Shown in pieces: positions 27,824 to 37,400 of a stretch of DNA of 64,000 bases. The position numbers and the translations under genes are program-made. Position 1 is the stretch's first letter; the number at the start of each line of letters is the position of its first letter. Source of the stretch: Sulfuriferula sp. (lineage in GTDB: Bacteria; Pseudomonadota; Gammaproteobacteria; Burkholderiales; Sulfuriferulaceae); the NCBI GenBank assembly GCA_031291235.1, contig JARLJL010000006.1, positions 1 to 64,000 of the forward strand, in the 5' to 3' direction. Below the pieces are notes generated by a model, which saw only the letters and a list, made by a program, of their open reading frames with translations, was not told where the DNA came from and ran no database searches.

Positions 27824-28627
27824 TCAAATATACCATGCATAAAGCGGGGTGCGCATCTGTTCTGTCTGAATTACCAAATCTGCAGCATGATGTTCAATCA
27901 TGAACTCATTGCTCAACAATAATGAGCCGGGACGCATTTCCGTTTGTGCCTTATCCCATAATGCGGACATCGCAGCCGGCGACAAATAGGCGAATACTGC
28001 GTCATACTGCGAAAAATCCAATGCTGCATAATCAGCCCGGATAAAGCGCCCCCGGCTTTTCGACATGTGCGCCCGCAACCAGCTAACTAACCAGGGCAAA
28101 GGCGCCAATTCTACACCCATTATCTCACTATCCGGACGTCTTGATGCCAAATTCAGCACAAATCCGCCCAGTCCGCTGCCAATATCGACCACGCGAACAG
28201 CGCGATCCGCCGGCAGTAATTGCGCAACGGCATCCCAGACAGCAAAAGTTGATGGGTAATAAGGTACCTGCGTGCGGAATGTATGCCAGTACAGCACAAA
28301 GAGCATCAAGAACGCGATGAGATAGACAATGGGAGGGAGTTGCAGCGTCACAGCCAGAAACAGACTTAGCGGAAAAACGAATTGTATGATCCACCACCAC
28401 ACCGCCAGCTTGCGCCAGCGCGCCAGCAATGCAGCGATGGCGCCCTGCATCAATACAGCGATGCCGATCGATGCTGGCGCAGACGGTTTAACGTATCCCC
28501 ACAGCAACAATAACAGCCAAAGCACAAGCGCTGCCAGTACTTGCAGCGATAGCGCCTGTACCGCAGGCAAGCGCCATGCGGCGCGCAATCGGTTAATTAT
28601 GAATCCGGGTAAAGGCAGGCTAGCCAA
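27824..28627 (-). CDS. Membrane-anchored class I SAM methyltransferase
   Basis: 267 residues. The N-terminal half has about four membrane segments (ALSLQVLAALVLWLLLLLWG, ASIGIAVLMQGAIAALLA, WWIIQFVFPLSLFLAVTLQL, VYLIAFLMLFVLYW). The C-terminal half is a Rossmann methyltransferase: VVDIGSGLGGFVLNLASRRP binds the cofactor, GVELAPLPWLVSW is motif II, and YDAVFAYLSPAAMSALW is the post-motif. The substrate is unknown. It lies 19 bp after flhC and before the motA promoter, so it shares the flhDC transcript. It could modify a membrane or envelope component; a flagellar link is only positional. Confidence 0.85.
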   Translation of the reverse strand: MASLPLPGFIINRLRAAWRLPAVQALSLQVLAALVLWLLLLLWGYVKPSAPASIGIAVLMQGAIAALLARWRKLAVWWWIIQFVFPLSLFLAVTLQLPPIVYLIAFLMLFVLYWHTFRTQVPYYPSTFAVWDAVAQLLPADRAVRVVDIGSGLGGFVLNLASRRPDSEIMGVELAPLPWLVSWLRAHMSKSRGRFIRADYAALDFSQYDAVFAYLSPAAMSALWDKAQTEMRPGSLLLSNEFMIEHHAADLVIQTEQMRTPLYAWYI

Positions 28628-28646
28628 AAACCAATCCGGCTAGCGA

Positions 28647-29195
28647 TCAGGCAGCAGCGAGCGCAGCTTCTTCACGCAGCTTTTTGGTCTTGCCGGCCCG
28701 TGACGGAAGATGGCATAAGCCGCATACATAGTGATTATTCAAATCGAAACGATCGATAACGAAATGACCGCCACATTCGGAACAACATGTAGTAGCCAGC
28801 ATATTGCGCTCCACGAAACGGACCAATGTCCATGCTCTGGTCAGCGACAGCACAGGTTCGTCGCCTGCATTAACTTCCACCTGCTCCAGATACAGCTGGT
28901 AGGCCTTCATGATAGCCTGTATACCCTGTATGCCCGCGTGCTGAATCAAATACTGGTAAATATTGATGAACATCGACGAATGAATGTTCGGTTGCCAAGT
29001 TAAAAACCAGTCGGTTGAAAAAGGCAACATACCTTTAGGCGGAGATACCCCTTTTAATTCCTTGTACAACTTCAGCAAGCGTTCGCGCGAGAGCGAAGTT
29101 TCGGATTCGAGCAATTGCAGGCGCGCACCCAAATTGATTAACTCGATAGCAAGCTGAATTTCCTGAGCTTCGGTGACGACACTTTTTTTAGTCAT
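28647..29195 (-). CDS. flhC: Flagellar master regulator subunit FlhC
   Basis: 182 residues, close to E. coli FlhC (192). Conserved stretches: LLKLYKELKGVSPPKGMLPF, STDWFLTWQPNIHSSMFINI, and the zinc-binding cysteines CCSECGGHF ... YVCGLCHLPSR. With FlhD it forms the activator of class II flagellar promoters. It lies 35 bp after flhD. GGGG precedes ATG 29195. Confidence 0.97.
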   Translation of the reverse strand: MTKKSVVTEAQEIQLAIELINLGARLQLLESETSLSRERLLKLYKELKGVSPPKGMLPFSTDWFLTWQPNIHSSMFINIYQYLIQHAGIQGIQAIMKAYQLYLEQVEVNAGDEPVLSLTRAWTLVRFVERNMLATTCCSECGGHFVIDRFDLNNHYVCGLCHLPSRAGKTKKLREEAALAAA

Positions 29196-29230
29196 TTTAT
29201 TTGCCCCACAACCTCAATAAATCGAAATGC

Positions 29231-29548
29231 TTAAGCGAATTCCTCTACCGACTGACCTGCCATTAAAATAGCCGCGTGGGAATGAGCCTGCATACGATCC
29301 TTGTTATAGTTGGTAAGCATACCCAAAATCGCGCCATCGTCAAAGCGGAACCGTGCCAGCATCATATTCGTGCCAGCCAGTTTAAGCAATTGCGCATTGC
29401 TTAAGCCTTCAATCAGCTCCGCAATTTGCGCATCAATGCCAAGACGAAATATAGCTGTTGCCTTATCAGCGCGAATCATTTGCTGAGCCAGCATTAAATA
29501 GTTCAAATTAGCATCGCGAATCTCAGCCAACATGTCATTTACAGTCAT
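29231..29548 (-). CDS. flhD: Flagellar master regulator subunit FlhD
   Basis: 105 residues from ATG 29548, preferred over ATG 29554 because GAGGAG then has a normal seven-base spacing. Typical FlhD sequence: MLAEIRDANLNYLMLAQQMI, RADKATAIFRLGIDAQIAEL, and LLKLAGTNMMLARFRFDD. It is a helical partner of FlhC with no catalytic role. It is the first gene of flhDC; more than 700 bp of non-coding DNA lie upstream, room for complex control. Confidence 0.96.
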   Translation of the reverse strand: MTVNDMLAEIRDANLNYLMLAQQMIRADKATAIFRLGIDAQIAELIEGLSNAQLLKLAGTNMMLARFRFDDGAILGMLTNYNKDRMQAHSHAAILMAGQSVEEFA

Positions 29549-29946
29549 TTTCATTCTCCTCAAAGCCAACCTTTAGAAACTTTGCGCGCAATTTCTGCCG
29601 CAAGTGGTTAGCATATTGGAACTAGAATAAAAATGCGCAAATAGGCACTCTTCGGTATTTTTGATAGGGGTTGTTCAAGGAGCGCAGACGGAGTTCATCT
29701 TACGAATGCCGTAGATTAACGAATAATATCCCGGCAGAATATTATTGATGATTTCATGCAATGTCAGTATTTATGGCGCTTGCAGCGTACACAAATCCCG
29801 TTAAAAGTTGTAAATATTTGTAAGTGTCAAACGCCCTCAAAAGATACGCATATCCAAAAATGACGGAGAAAAATATTTCTCATATTGTTGTTATCGGACA
29901 ACATTTGGAAAACTTTAGGGTTTTTTATAAAAAAATTTTACTTTTT

Positions 29947-30023
29947 TGATGGTTTACAATTAAATATATGATTTTTAAATATAATTATTTTTAATAAATT
30001 TTAAAATAATTTAAAAACCATCA
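29947..30023. repeat. 9-bp inverted repeat flanking a 59-bp A/T block
   Basis: TGATGGTTT (29947-29955) and AAACCATCA (30015-30023) are exact inverse complements flanking an almost pure A/T core. The arms are short and widely spaced, so this is more likely a pair of protein-binding half sites or chance than an RNA hairpin. Confidence 0.45.
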
Positions 30024-30198
30024 TTTTTCGCAAAGTAATCGCAAAATCGGCAATTTCTGAAGAGCCAAAACAATATTGCACAATAGAAAATAGCGCCCAT
30101 TCGAAATTGCGCAAAACGCACACGACATACGCAAATCATCCCCAACCGGCATAACAACGCCAAGCCGAATGGAAGCAAAGGAAAACAGCTTGCTCCAT

Positions 30199-30239
30199 AT
30201 GTAACGGCCCTGCAGATAATGCCTGCAGGGCCGTTACAT
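30199..30239 (-). terminator. 17-bp perfect hairpin after the OmpA-barrel gene
   Basis: Arms 30199-30215 and 30223-30239 pair over 17 bases without mismatch around a 7-base loop; the stem core is GGCCCTGCAG. It lies 50 bp downstream of the stop of the minus-strand barrel gene. There is no long U tract, so it may act as an RNA-stabilising 3' end or a Rho-assisted stop. Confidence 0.65.
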
Positions 30240-30288
30240 TGTCGTCAATCAGCCGAAATCATGTTCAGCGCATATCACCACCGATACA

Positions 30289-33200
30289 TCAATATTTAGC
30301 TACTGCATTCACAAACCATCCTCTGCTGCGATAAGACAAATCGGTAAGATCATCGGAATAATTAGTGAAGTTAAATCCGACACCCACTTTCATATGCTCT
30401 CCCACATGCCTGTATATCGCCAGCAGCGCCCCGGCGCTAGCGTCCTGCGCCTCCTGAACGCGCAGATCGCGCAACTCGGCAACGGCATCCCATTCCTTTA
30501 CCAGATGCCAATCCGTACGCAATACCAGCAGATCGGCACGACTTGTGTACCAGTCGCCGCCCACCTTGCTGTCCTGCAATTCACCGATGCGCAAGCCGTA
30601 TTTCAATCCTACGGAAAGCCATGGCCAAACATCGTAAATGGTATCCACGGAAAAAATCTGGCTCTTCTGCGCATAGTCCGCTACCGTACCCGAAGCCGCC
30701 AATTGCCCCGGCGAAGGCAGATTGTAGAAATTGGTATACTTCAGCAAAGTATTCCAGCGATCGTTGTCGACCGGCCTGTAAGCGGCGCCCAGTACCAGTT
30801 CATGGTAATCGCCGTCGTAAAATGCCCCCTGCGTATTATCGCTACGTGAAAAATTGAACTTGCCGATCAGACGCCAGGCCATACTGTATTGCTGACCGTA
30901 ACTATTGCGCATCAACCATACATGGCGAATACCGCTCAGCGTACTGTTCTCGCTGCGATACTCCAGATTGCCGGCATACTTGGTCCTCTCAAACTTGTAG
31001 CCCATGGAGAAAGCAATAGCAACACGTTTCAAGTCGCCGGCCAACGGATCGCTCACCTTGCCGGTTTCAAACTTCCCGCCGTAATTCCACCTATCATTAG
31101 GCGCCAGATCCACACCGAATGCCTGTGTCAGGCTTTGCGGGCCGGCACCGCTGCTCATCCGGTTTTCACCGAACAGCCGCATCTGGTCGCTGACACGATA
31201 GTCGCTGCCGCTGACCAGCGTACCCGTACGTCCCCGGTAAGCCGAATCGGGGTCTTCACTTGCCAGCACGTAAGTGAGATAGGCATTGCTACGATCCGAC
31301 ATCCGGTAATCGGTACCCAATCGCCCTCCCGCCCCCATACTGCCGTCGGAAGCTTCAGCATTGACCTTGATGCGATCCGTCAAATGCCAGCTGCCGCCTA
31401 CACCGGCGCGATTATTGGCGTCTCGCGTACCGGTCAGTTCCGTCGTACCCTGCACAAAGCCGTAAGCAGACCAGTCTTCCTTCTCACCCAGTTTGCCGCC
31501 CTTCTTCAACGGCAAGTAGTCGGCCCGCGTAATCACATCGGTACGCATACCGTTTTGAGAAAGCGTGGGGCTGGCATTGGGAATCAATGTCGTACGTTGA
31601 TCGTGACGCGCACCCAATGATAATGCCCATTCACTATCAATGACATGCTTCCATGCCACTTCAAAGCTGGATGTATCCTGGCTATCAGCATTGCGTACAC
31701 TGGACTTGACCGACACCACGTCCTGCTTGCCTACCGGTACGTCGGCCTTGAAACCCTGTTGACGTACCGCCTCGCCGTTGACAGCAATCTGGCCCGGACT
31801 GGAGAAGCCCCGCGCATTATCCTGCCAGTAAGTCTGAATTTTACCGCGCCCGCCAGCGATCACTTCAGCCAGATCGGCCGTGGCATCGACACGCTTGGCA
31901 TCGGCGCTTTGCCCGCCGGTATTCAACCCGTTAAAACCGAAACCGCCGTCTATGGAAGTATTAACGCCAGTTCCCGCACCCGAAGAACGCGCCAACTCAG
32001 CCTTGACCGAGGTACCGGGGGCGACGCGGAAAGTCACATCGACGCCTTTCAATGTCTGATCTGCACCGGTATCGCCCTGATGATAGCTGGTAACGCCCAG
32101 CTTAACCTTGTCATTAACCCATTGCGATGCGCGCACGCCGGTAACCATGCTGCTCACTGCCGCAACGCCGGGGACATACTCGTAAGTCGACACCAGATAT
32201 AACGGCTGACCGTTATTTGCCGAAGTAAATACCAGCCCGCCCCCGCCCGCTGTCGACGGTAACGGTTCATGCAGCAGGATACGTCCCTGCAGATAATCCA
32301 CATCGTAATCCTGCGACGGCACCAGATCCTTGCGTTCCAGTACCAGACCGGAGTCCTTGTCGCGCACTTCAACCCATACGTGTTCCGAACCCTGGGTAAT
32401 ATCCTGTTGATGTAAATAATAAAGCGAGCCGCCGGTGCCGCGGAATTCGTCGCGCGCCGCCAGCGTCCCGGGATCCGCCGCAAACGCATCGACCGACGTT
32501 TTCTTCATGCCGAAAGTCGTCGCCGCTTCCGAACGATAACGCGCATTGGCGCCGTACAGCCCGCGCGAATACTGGATCAGCTCGCTACCGCTCCATTGGG
32601 TACGGAAATTACCCCACATTACACGGGAATCACCCTTCTCCAGCCTGACGTAGAACTTGCCCTGAGTTGGCGCATCGTCTACCGTCGTGCTGTCATCCCC
32701 ATATACCGGGTAATACATGTTCGGATCGATATTGCGCAACAGATAATACGGATTCTTGGACGAGAAATTACTAAAAACGGCATTAAGCGGTTGCTCGGTA
32801 GTATCTGCCGCAGCCGTCAGCAGCCATTCGCCCTTAACCTTGCCTTTCAGGTAAAAAGCGCCGCGTCCGTCTATATAAGTATCGTTGTTATAATGCTGAG
32901 TATCGCTGGTAACAAGCTGAGCAGGCCCTGCAACGTAATTATGTCCGGCAGTAATATCGCCGATAGCAATATAAAACCAGTCGTTATCCGGAATCGACAG
33001 ATTACGGCGGAAAGCAACGAATTTTCCATTTGCCTCAGTCACGCGCACATCTACGGACTGGGGGCCGGACGGCAATATCTGCCGCAATACGAAACGGCCG
33101 CTGTGATCCACCGGCACCGGCAAACCGAGCGCAGTAACGCTTTCATCGGCCTTGAGATCGCGCCCGCTGACCGTGATGGTACCGCCCTTGACCGGAATAT

Positions 33201-34425
33201 TACGCAAGGCCAGCGCATTCTCGCCCCAGCCGGTCAACGCCTCGCGAGAAGGCTTGTCAGCATCGTTTACAGGTCGACGATGTGCGATCGCCGATATTGT
33301 TTTGACTGCAGTTTCGTCAAATCGGCCTTTCTCATCGTACACACGCAACACATAGAGATAAGTATCGTCGCCATCCGCAGGCACAGTCCATGTTACCGGC
33401 TTTTCCCATGCCAGAGGCAATGCGGCCAGCGGCTGTTCATCCGGTTTCTGTCCTTTACGGAAAATGCGCACTTCAGCCTTGCGCAGCCAGACGACGTAAT
33501 TGGCATAGCCACGGAACTCGACCGGCTCTCCCTTCAACGCCGTATCCGGTGTCACCCACACATTCAGCGACGGTTTGGCAGCCAGATCGTCGTATTTCAC
33601 CTGAATATCCGCCTTGGACAGCGCCACATCGGTACAGCGCTGACGATCAGCTTCATTTACCGGTTCGTTCATCGCCATCGGCTCGCCGTCTACCGTCACC
33701 CTGAAAGGCAAATCGGCACTACCGGCAACCGCCGCGCACGGCGATGCCACAACGGGTACGGCCGGTTTTGCCGGTAACGCAACCGGCGGCGCATCGAACC
33801 AGACGGTCACTTCTACGCGCCGGTTACGCGCCATGCCATCCGGCGTATTGTTGCTCGCTACCGGTACAGTTTCGCCTTTGCCGCTAATAGCCATCTGCGT
33901 AGCCGATAACTTGAGCGCACGCATCAGATAATTGGCCACAGCCAGCGCACGCGCCTCCGATAGCCCCTGATTATTTTTGAACAGACGCCTGGTGGCAGAC
34001 GCCAGATGCTGGTTATCGGTATGCCCTACCACCGCAATGCGCAGACCCGACTTGCCGGCCATGCTTGTTACCAATGCATCAAGCTGCCTTTTTGCAGCAT
34101 CGGTCAGATCGGCCTTGCCGGAAGCGAACAGGGCACCCACTTCATGCTCGCTCAATGCCGAACGAGCATCGGGGGTGCGAGTCGGCAAAGCGGCATTGTC
34201 GGCTCGCATAATCTGCACTTCCTCACGCGTCACCCCTGACGGCAATACATACGGTATGTCAGGTTGCCGTTCGCCAGGTGCGGGCAACGCATGCACATCC
34301 ACTCTGGCATTGTCGACACGCTTGCCGACAATTTCATCCGCTGCATGCGAGGTGCCGTGCAACAAGGCCAATGCGGTCAAGGTAGCCAGCGGCAAACGCT
34401 TCATTCTGAACATTGCGTTTATCAT
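30289..34425 (-). CDS. OmpA-domain outer membrane beta-barrel protein
   Basis: 1378 residues. Signal peptide at about 1-29 (LATLTALALLHGTSHAAD). An OmpA-like peptidoglycan-binding domain lies unusually near the N-terminus (about 97-213): ALFASGKADLTDAAKRQLDA, VVGHTDNQHLASATRRL, and DGMARNRRVEVTVWF. Residues about 215-480 look like Ig- or carboxypeptidase-regulatory-type beta domains. From about 490 to the end there is a very large beta-barrel-like region of alternating aromatic strands (FYVRLEKGDSRVMWGNFRTQ, SYGQQYSMAWRLIGKFNFSR) ending in RGWFVNAVAKY. Its ATG overlaps the upstream giant gene's stop by ATGA, so the products are probably made together. A surface anchor or export role for the giant protein is inference. 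Confidence 0.85.
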   Translation of the reverse strand: MINAMFRMKRLPLATLTALALLHGTSHAADEIVGKRVDNARVDVHALPAPGERQPDIPYVLPSGVTREEVQIMRADNAALPTRTPDARSALSEHEVGALFASGKADLTDAAKRQLDALVTSMAGKSGLRIAVVGHTDNQHLASATRRLFKNNQGLSEARALAVANYLMRALKLSATQMAISGKGETVPVASNNTPDGMARNRRVEVTVWFDAPPVALPAKPAVPVVASPCAAVAGSADLPFRVTVDGEPMAMNEPVNEADRQRCTDVALSKADIQVKYDDLAAKPSLNVWVTPDTALKGEPVEFRGYANYVVWLRKAEVRIFRKGQKPDEQPLAALPLAWEKPVTWTVPADGDDTYLYVLRVYDEKGRFDETAVKTISAIAHRRPVNDADKPSREALTGWGENALALRNIPVKGGTITVSGRDLKADESVTALGLPVPVDHSGRFVLRQILPSGPQSVDVRVTEANGKFVAFRRNLSIPDNDWFYIAIGDITAGHNYVAGPAQLVTSDTQHYNNDTYIDGRGAFYLKGKVKGEWLLTAAADTTEQPLNAVFSNFSSKNPYYLLRNIDPNMYYPVYGDDSTTVDDAPTQGKFYVRLEKGDSRVMWGNFRTQWSGSELIQYSRGLYGANARYRSEAATTFGMKKTSVDAFAADPGTLAARDEFRGTGGSLYYLHQQDITQGSEHVWVEVRDKDSGLVLERKDLVPSQDYDVDYLQGRILLHEPLPSTAGGGGLVFTSANNGQPLYLVSTYEYVPGVAAVSSMVTGVRASQWVNDKVKLGVTSYHQGDTGADQTLKGVDVTFRVAPGTSVKAELARSSGAGTGVNTSIDGGFGFNGLNTGGQSADAKRVDATADLAEVIAGGRGKIQTYWQDNARGFSSPGQIAVNGEAVRQQGFKADVPVGKQDVVSVKSSVRNADSQDTSSFEVAWKHVIDSEWALSLGARHDQRTTLIPNASPTLSQNGMRTDVITRADYLPLKKGGKLGEKEDWSAYGFVQGTTELTGTRDANNRAGVGGSWHLTDRIKVNAEASDGSMGAGGRLGTDYRMSDRSNAYLTYVLASEDPDSAYRGRTGTLVSGSDYRVSDQMRLFGENRMSSGAGPQSLTQAFGVDLAPNDRWNYGGKFETGKVSDPLAGDLKRVAIAFSMGYKFERTKYAGNLEYRSENSTLSGIRHVWLMRNSYGQQYSMAWRLIGKFNFSRSDNTQGAFYDGDYHELVLGAAYRPVDNDRWNTLLKYTNFYNLPSPGQLAASGTVADYAQKSQIFSVDTIYDVWPWLSVGLKYGLRIGELQDSKVGGDWYTSRADLLVLRTDWHLVKEWDAVAELRDLRVQEAQDASAGALLAIYRHVGEHMKVGVGFNFTNYSDDLTDLSYRSRGWFVNAVAKY

Positions 34426-37400
34426 TTTTCCACCCCCTTTCCGCCCACTGTCTCCGTTTCGATCAGCAACGGCGGTACCCCCTCTTTTTCCTGGGCATAA
34501 AGCGCTTTGATTTTGTTTTCGAGTAATTGCATGCGCCGTGCGGCTTGATCAGGCGGCTCTCCCGCCTGCAAACGATAGGCAAGACGCAATACCGACGGAC
34601 GTTCCTTCAACTGCGGCACCAACAATTTCAGCCTGGCTTCCCACTCCGGCAATAAATCGTCGGCAGAGGCAGCAAATGCACGGCCATCCAGTTCCAATCG
34701 GAATACTTTATGTATCGTTGCACCGAAATTGAGCTTAACCATCTTGCCGCGCGTGGTACGCACAATGCGCGGATTCTCAGTCGTCAGGCGGTATCCCGAC
34801 GGCAAAGTACGCTCGTCCAGCTTCATGATGAAATTGCTGCCGTGATCGGCCTGCGGAATGTCGGCACAGGCAATATGGAAGCGCCCTTCGGCATCGGTAG
34901 TGATAAGCAGGCCGCGTACCGTTGCCACGCGCACGTTGGGAATACCCGGCTCGCCCTGATCCTGATAGCCGTTGGCGTTGTAATCGTCGAACACCTTGCC
35001 GATCAGATCGGAACAATCGAAGGTCGGATCCGGCACCACACGCACGCTGGCGCTGGCCACATTGGATACGGACGTATTCACCAGACTATTCAACGCAACA
35101 GCCGTATTCACATACACGCCTTCGGATACGCCGCTACCGACTACCAGCACCAGCTTGTAGGTTTTTTTCTCGGCCGCTGCAAAACTCTGATTAGTCCAGG
35201 TAAGGTTGCGCCCAACCACTGTCGGCTCGACATGCACGCCGTTCAACGTAGCGCTGCCGCTGCGATATTTGAAACCAGGCGGTATCTGGTCGCGCACATC
35301 GATACTGGTCAGCGTAGCGGACAAGGTATTGGTAGCGGTTATGGTGTACGGCACCAGATCGCCCTTGGTCACGCTGACGAACGGCGTGGTTTTGGTCACA
35401 ACAATCGCCCCGCCTAGCACCGGATCCAGCGGAATATGGTTATTGACCACATTGGCTGACGGCAACGCAGGATCGAGATTGAAGGATGCGTAATACTGGG
35501 TCGTACCCGCCCCGCTTGCCAGCGCACTGGAAGTAACCGGACAGGCTGCCGGATTCTGGTTGCCAACACCTGCGGCAGGCGCCAGATTACTGTTTTGCAC
35601 CAATGCCGGATCGGGGGTAGCCGTCACCGTCAGCGTATTGCTGCACACCGGAATCAGCGTAGATGGAAGCGGTACATACCCTGACGGATACGTCGTCACC
35701 GTCAGGGTATAAGTACCCGCCGGTGCGGTGCTCAGCAACAGAAACTGATAATAACCATTGCTGCCCGTAGTCTGAGTCAGACTGCCGCCCACCACATCCG
35801 CAGCGGTAAAGCCTGCGGGACCGCCAATCGTCACAACTGCGCCACTGACCGGATTGCGGGTGACGGCATCGTAGACTACGCCACTAGGATCGAGCGGCAG
35901 ACTTTGCTGTACGGTATTGGTACCGGACGCCAGCGTCAGATTGGTCAATGTACCGCCAGTGACATCTGCACCAGCCGGATTGCCGCTGCTGACCACGCCG
36001 TTGGTATAAGCCGCGCCGGTTTCATTCGGTACCGGCACACCGTAAATAGTCCCCGTTGTCGGCTCGACAAAGCGTATCTGATAACCCGAGCCCGGTGCCA
36101 CGCCGGTCATGGCGTAAGCGCCATTGCTATCGGTAATGGCTGTCGCCACCAGATTGCCTCCCAGCAGCAACTGAACCGTCCAGCCGGAAACTTTGGCTTC
36201 GCCGGAGTCGAGCACTCGGTTATGGTTGGTATCGCGCCACACCGTACCCTGCACGGAAGCCGTCGTAGCAATCGACGTAGGATCGGTAGCCGTGTTATTG
36301 CCGTCAAACCCTACCGGCTCACCGCCGCCGGAAATAACGGCAGTATTGGTCAATACCTGTCCTGCCAAACCGTTGGCCACAGCGACATGCAAAATGATCA
36401 CATTGCCGGTAGCGCCGGCGCCGATGATATTGCCGGTATTACAAGTCACGACCTGCCCGGAAATGCTGCAAGTCCAGCCGGTACCGCTGGCCGCGGTGGG
36501 GGTAATACCCGCAGGCATGGTATCGACTACGGTGACAGTGCCGCTGGTCGCCAGCAGACCCAGATTGCTCGGTGTGATGGTGTAATAACCGGTACTGCTG
36601 CCTTCGCCGAAACTTGCCGGGCTATGCGTTTTGGTAATTGTCAGATCGGATGCAGCACCGGGTATCTCGGCAAAATTATTAGCTGCCGAAACCGTATTGG
36701 CGCCGGCGAGATTGATGCCTGCAATCTGACTGGTGCTGGCTGTCGGATTGGAAGCCGTGCCGCCGGTACTGCCTGCAGTCGTCATACCGTTAGTCGTGCC
36801 ATTAGGCTGGGACGATTGGCTCACGGTATAGCTGCTGCCTTCAGGTACGGCAGTAAAACTATAGCTACCGTCGCTGGCGGTGGTAACGCTCAGATTCACC
36901 GGATTGCCGTTAATATCGTTACCGGTAAGGTTGACAGTCTGGCTGCCAATACCGTGATCCGTCGGACTGTTAACAACACCGTTATTGTTGTAGTCGAGAA
37001 ACACCTGACCGGACAAGGTACGTCCATTGGGGATCTCGGCAAAATTATTGCCTGTCGCCGAAGTATTGGGCGGCAACACGATGCTGCCGATTTGGCTGGG
37101 TACCACCGTTACCCCTGTCGCCGTACCGGCGGTGCCGCCGTTGGCCACCGTTCCGGCCGAAGTAATGCCGTTGGCAGTTGCCGACGGCTGATTCGGTTCG
37201 CGTATCGAATAGGTACCGGGATTCAGCCCGGTAAAACTGTAATTGCCGCCGGCATCTGTCGTCGTGCTGGCGATCACGGCACTGGTATTATCCAGTAGCT
37301 GGATCGCAACGCCGGCAATGCCGGTATCGGCGCCGTTCTGTACGCCATTATTATTCTGATCGAGATATACCGTACCGCTGATACCCGACTGCACTACCTC

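Larger units (their letters stand above)
29570..30288. other. Non-coding, AT-rich region upstream of flhD
   Basis: 719 bp without a credible gene. It holds an 8-bp inverted repeat AATAATAT/ATATTATT (29722-29729 and 29739-29746) about 175 bp upstream of flhD, a block at roughly 29910-30030 that is almost pure A/T (only two G or C between 29956 and 30014), and a strong hairpin at 30199-30239. The flhDC promoter should be here, but no -35/-10 pair stands out. Such AT blocks are typical targets of H-NS-like proteins (inference). Confidence 0.6.
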
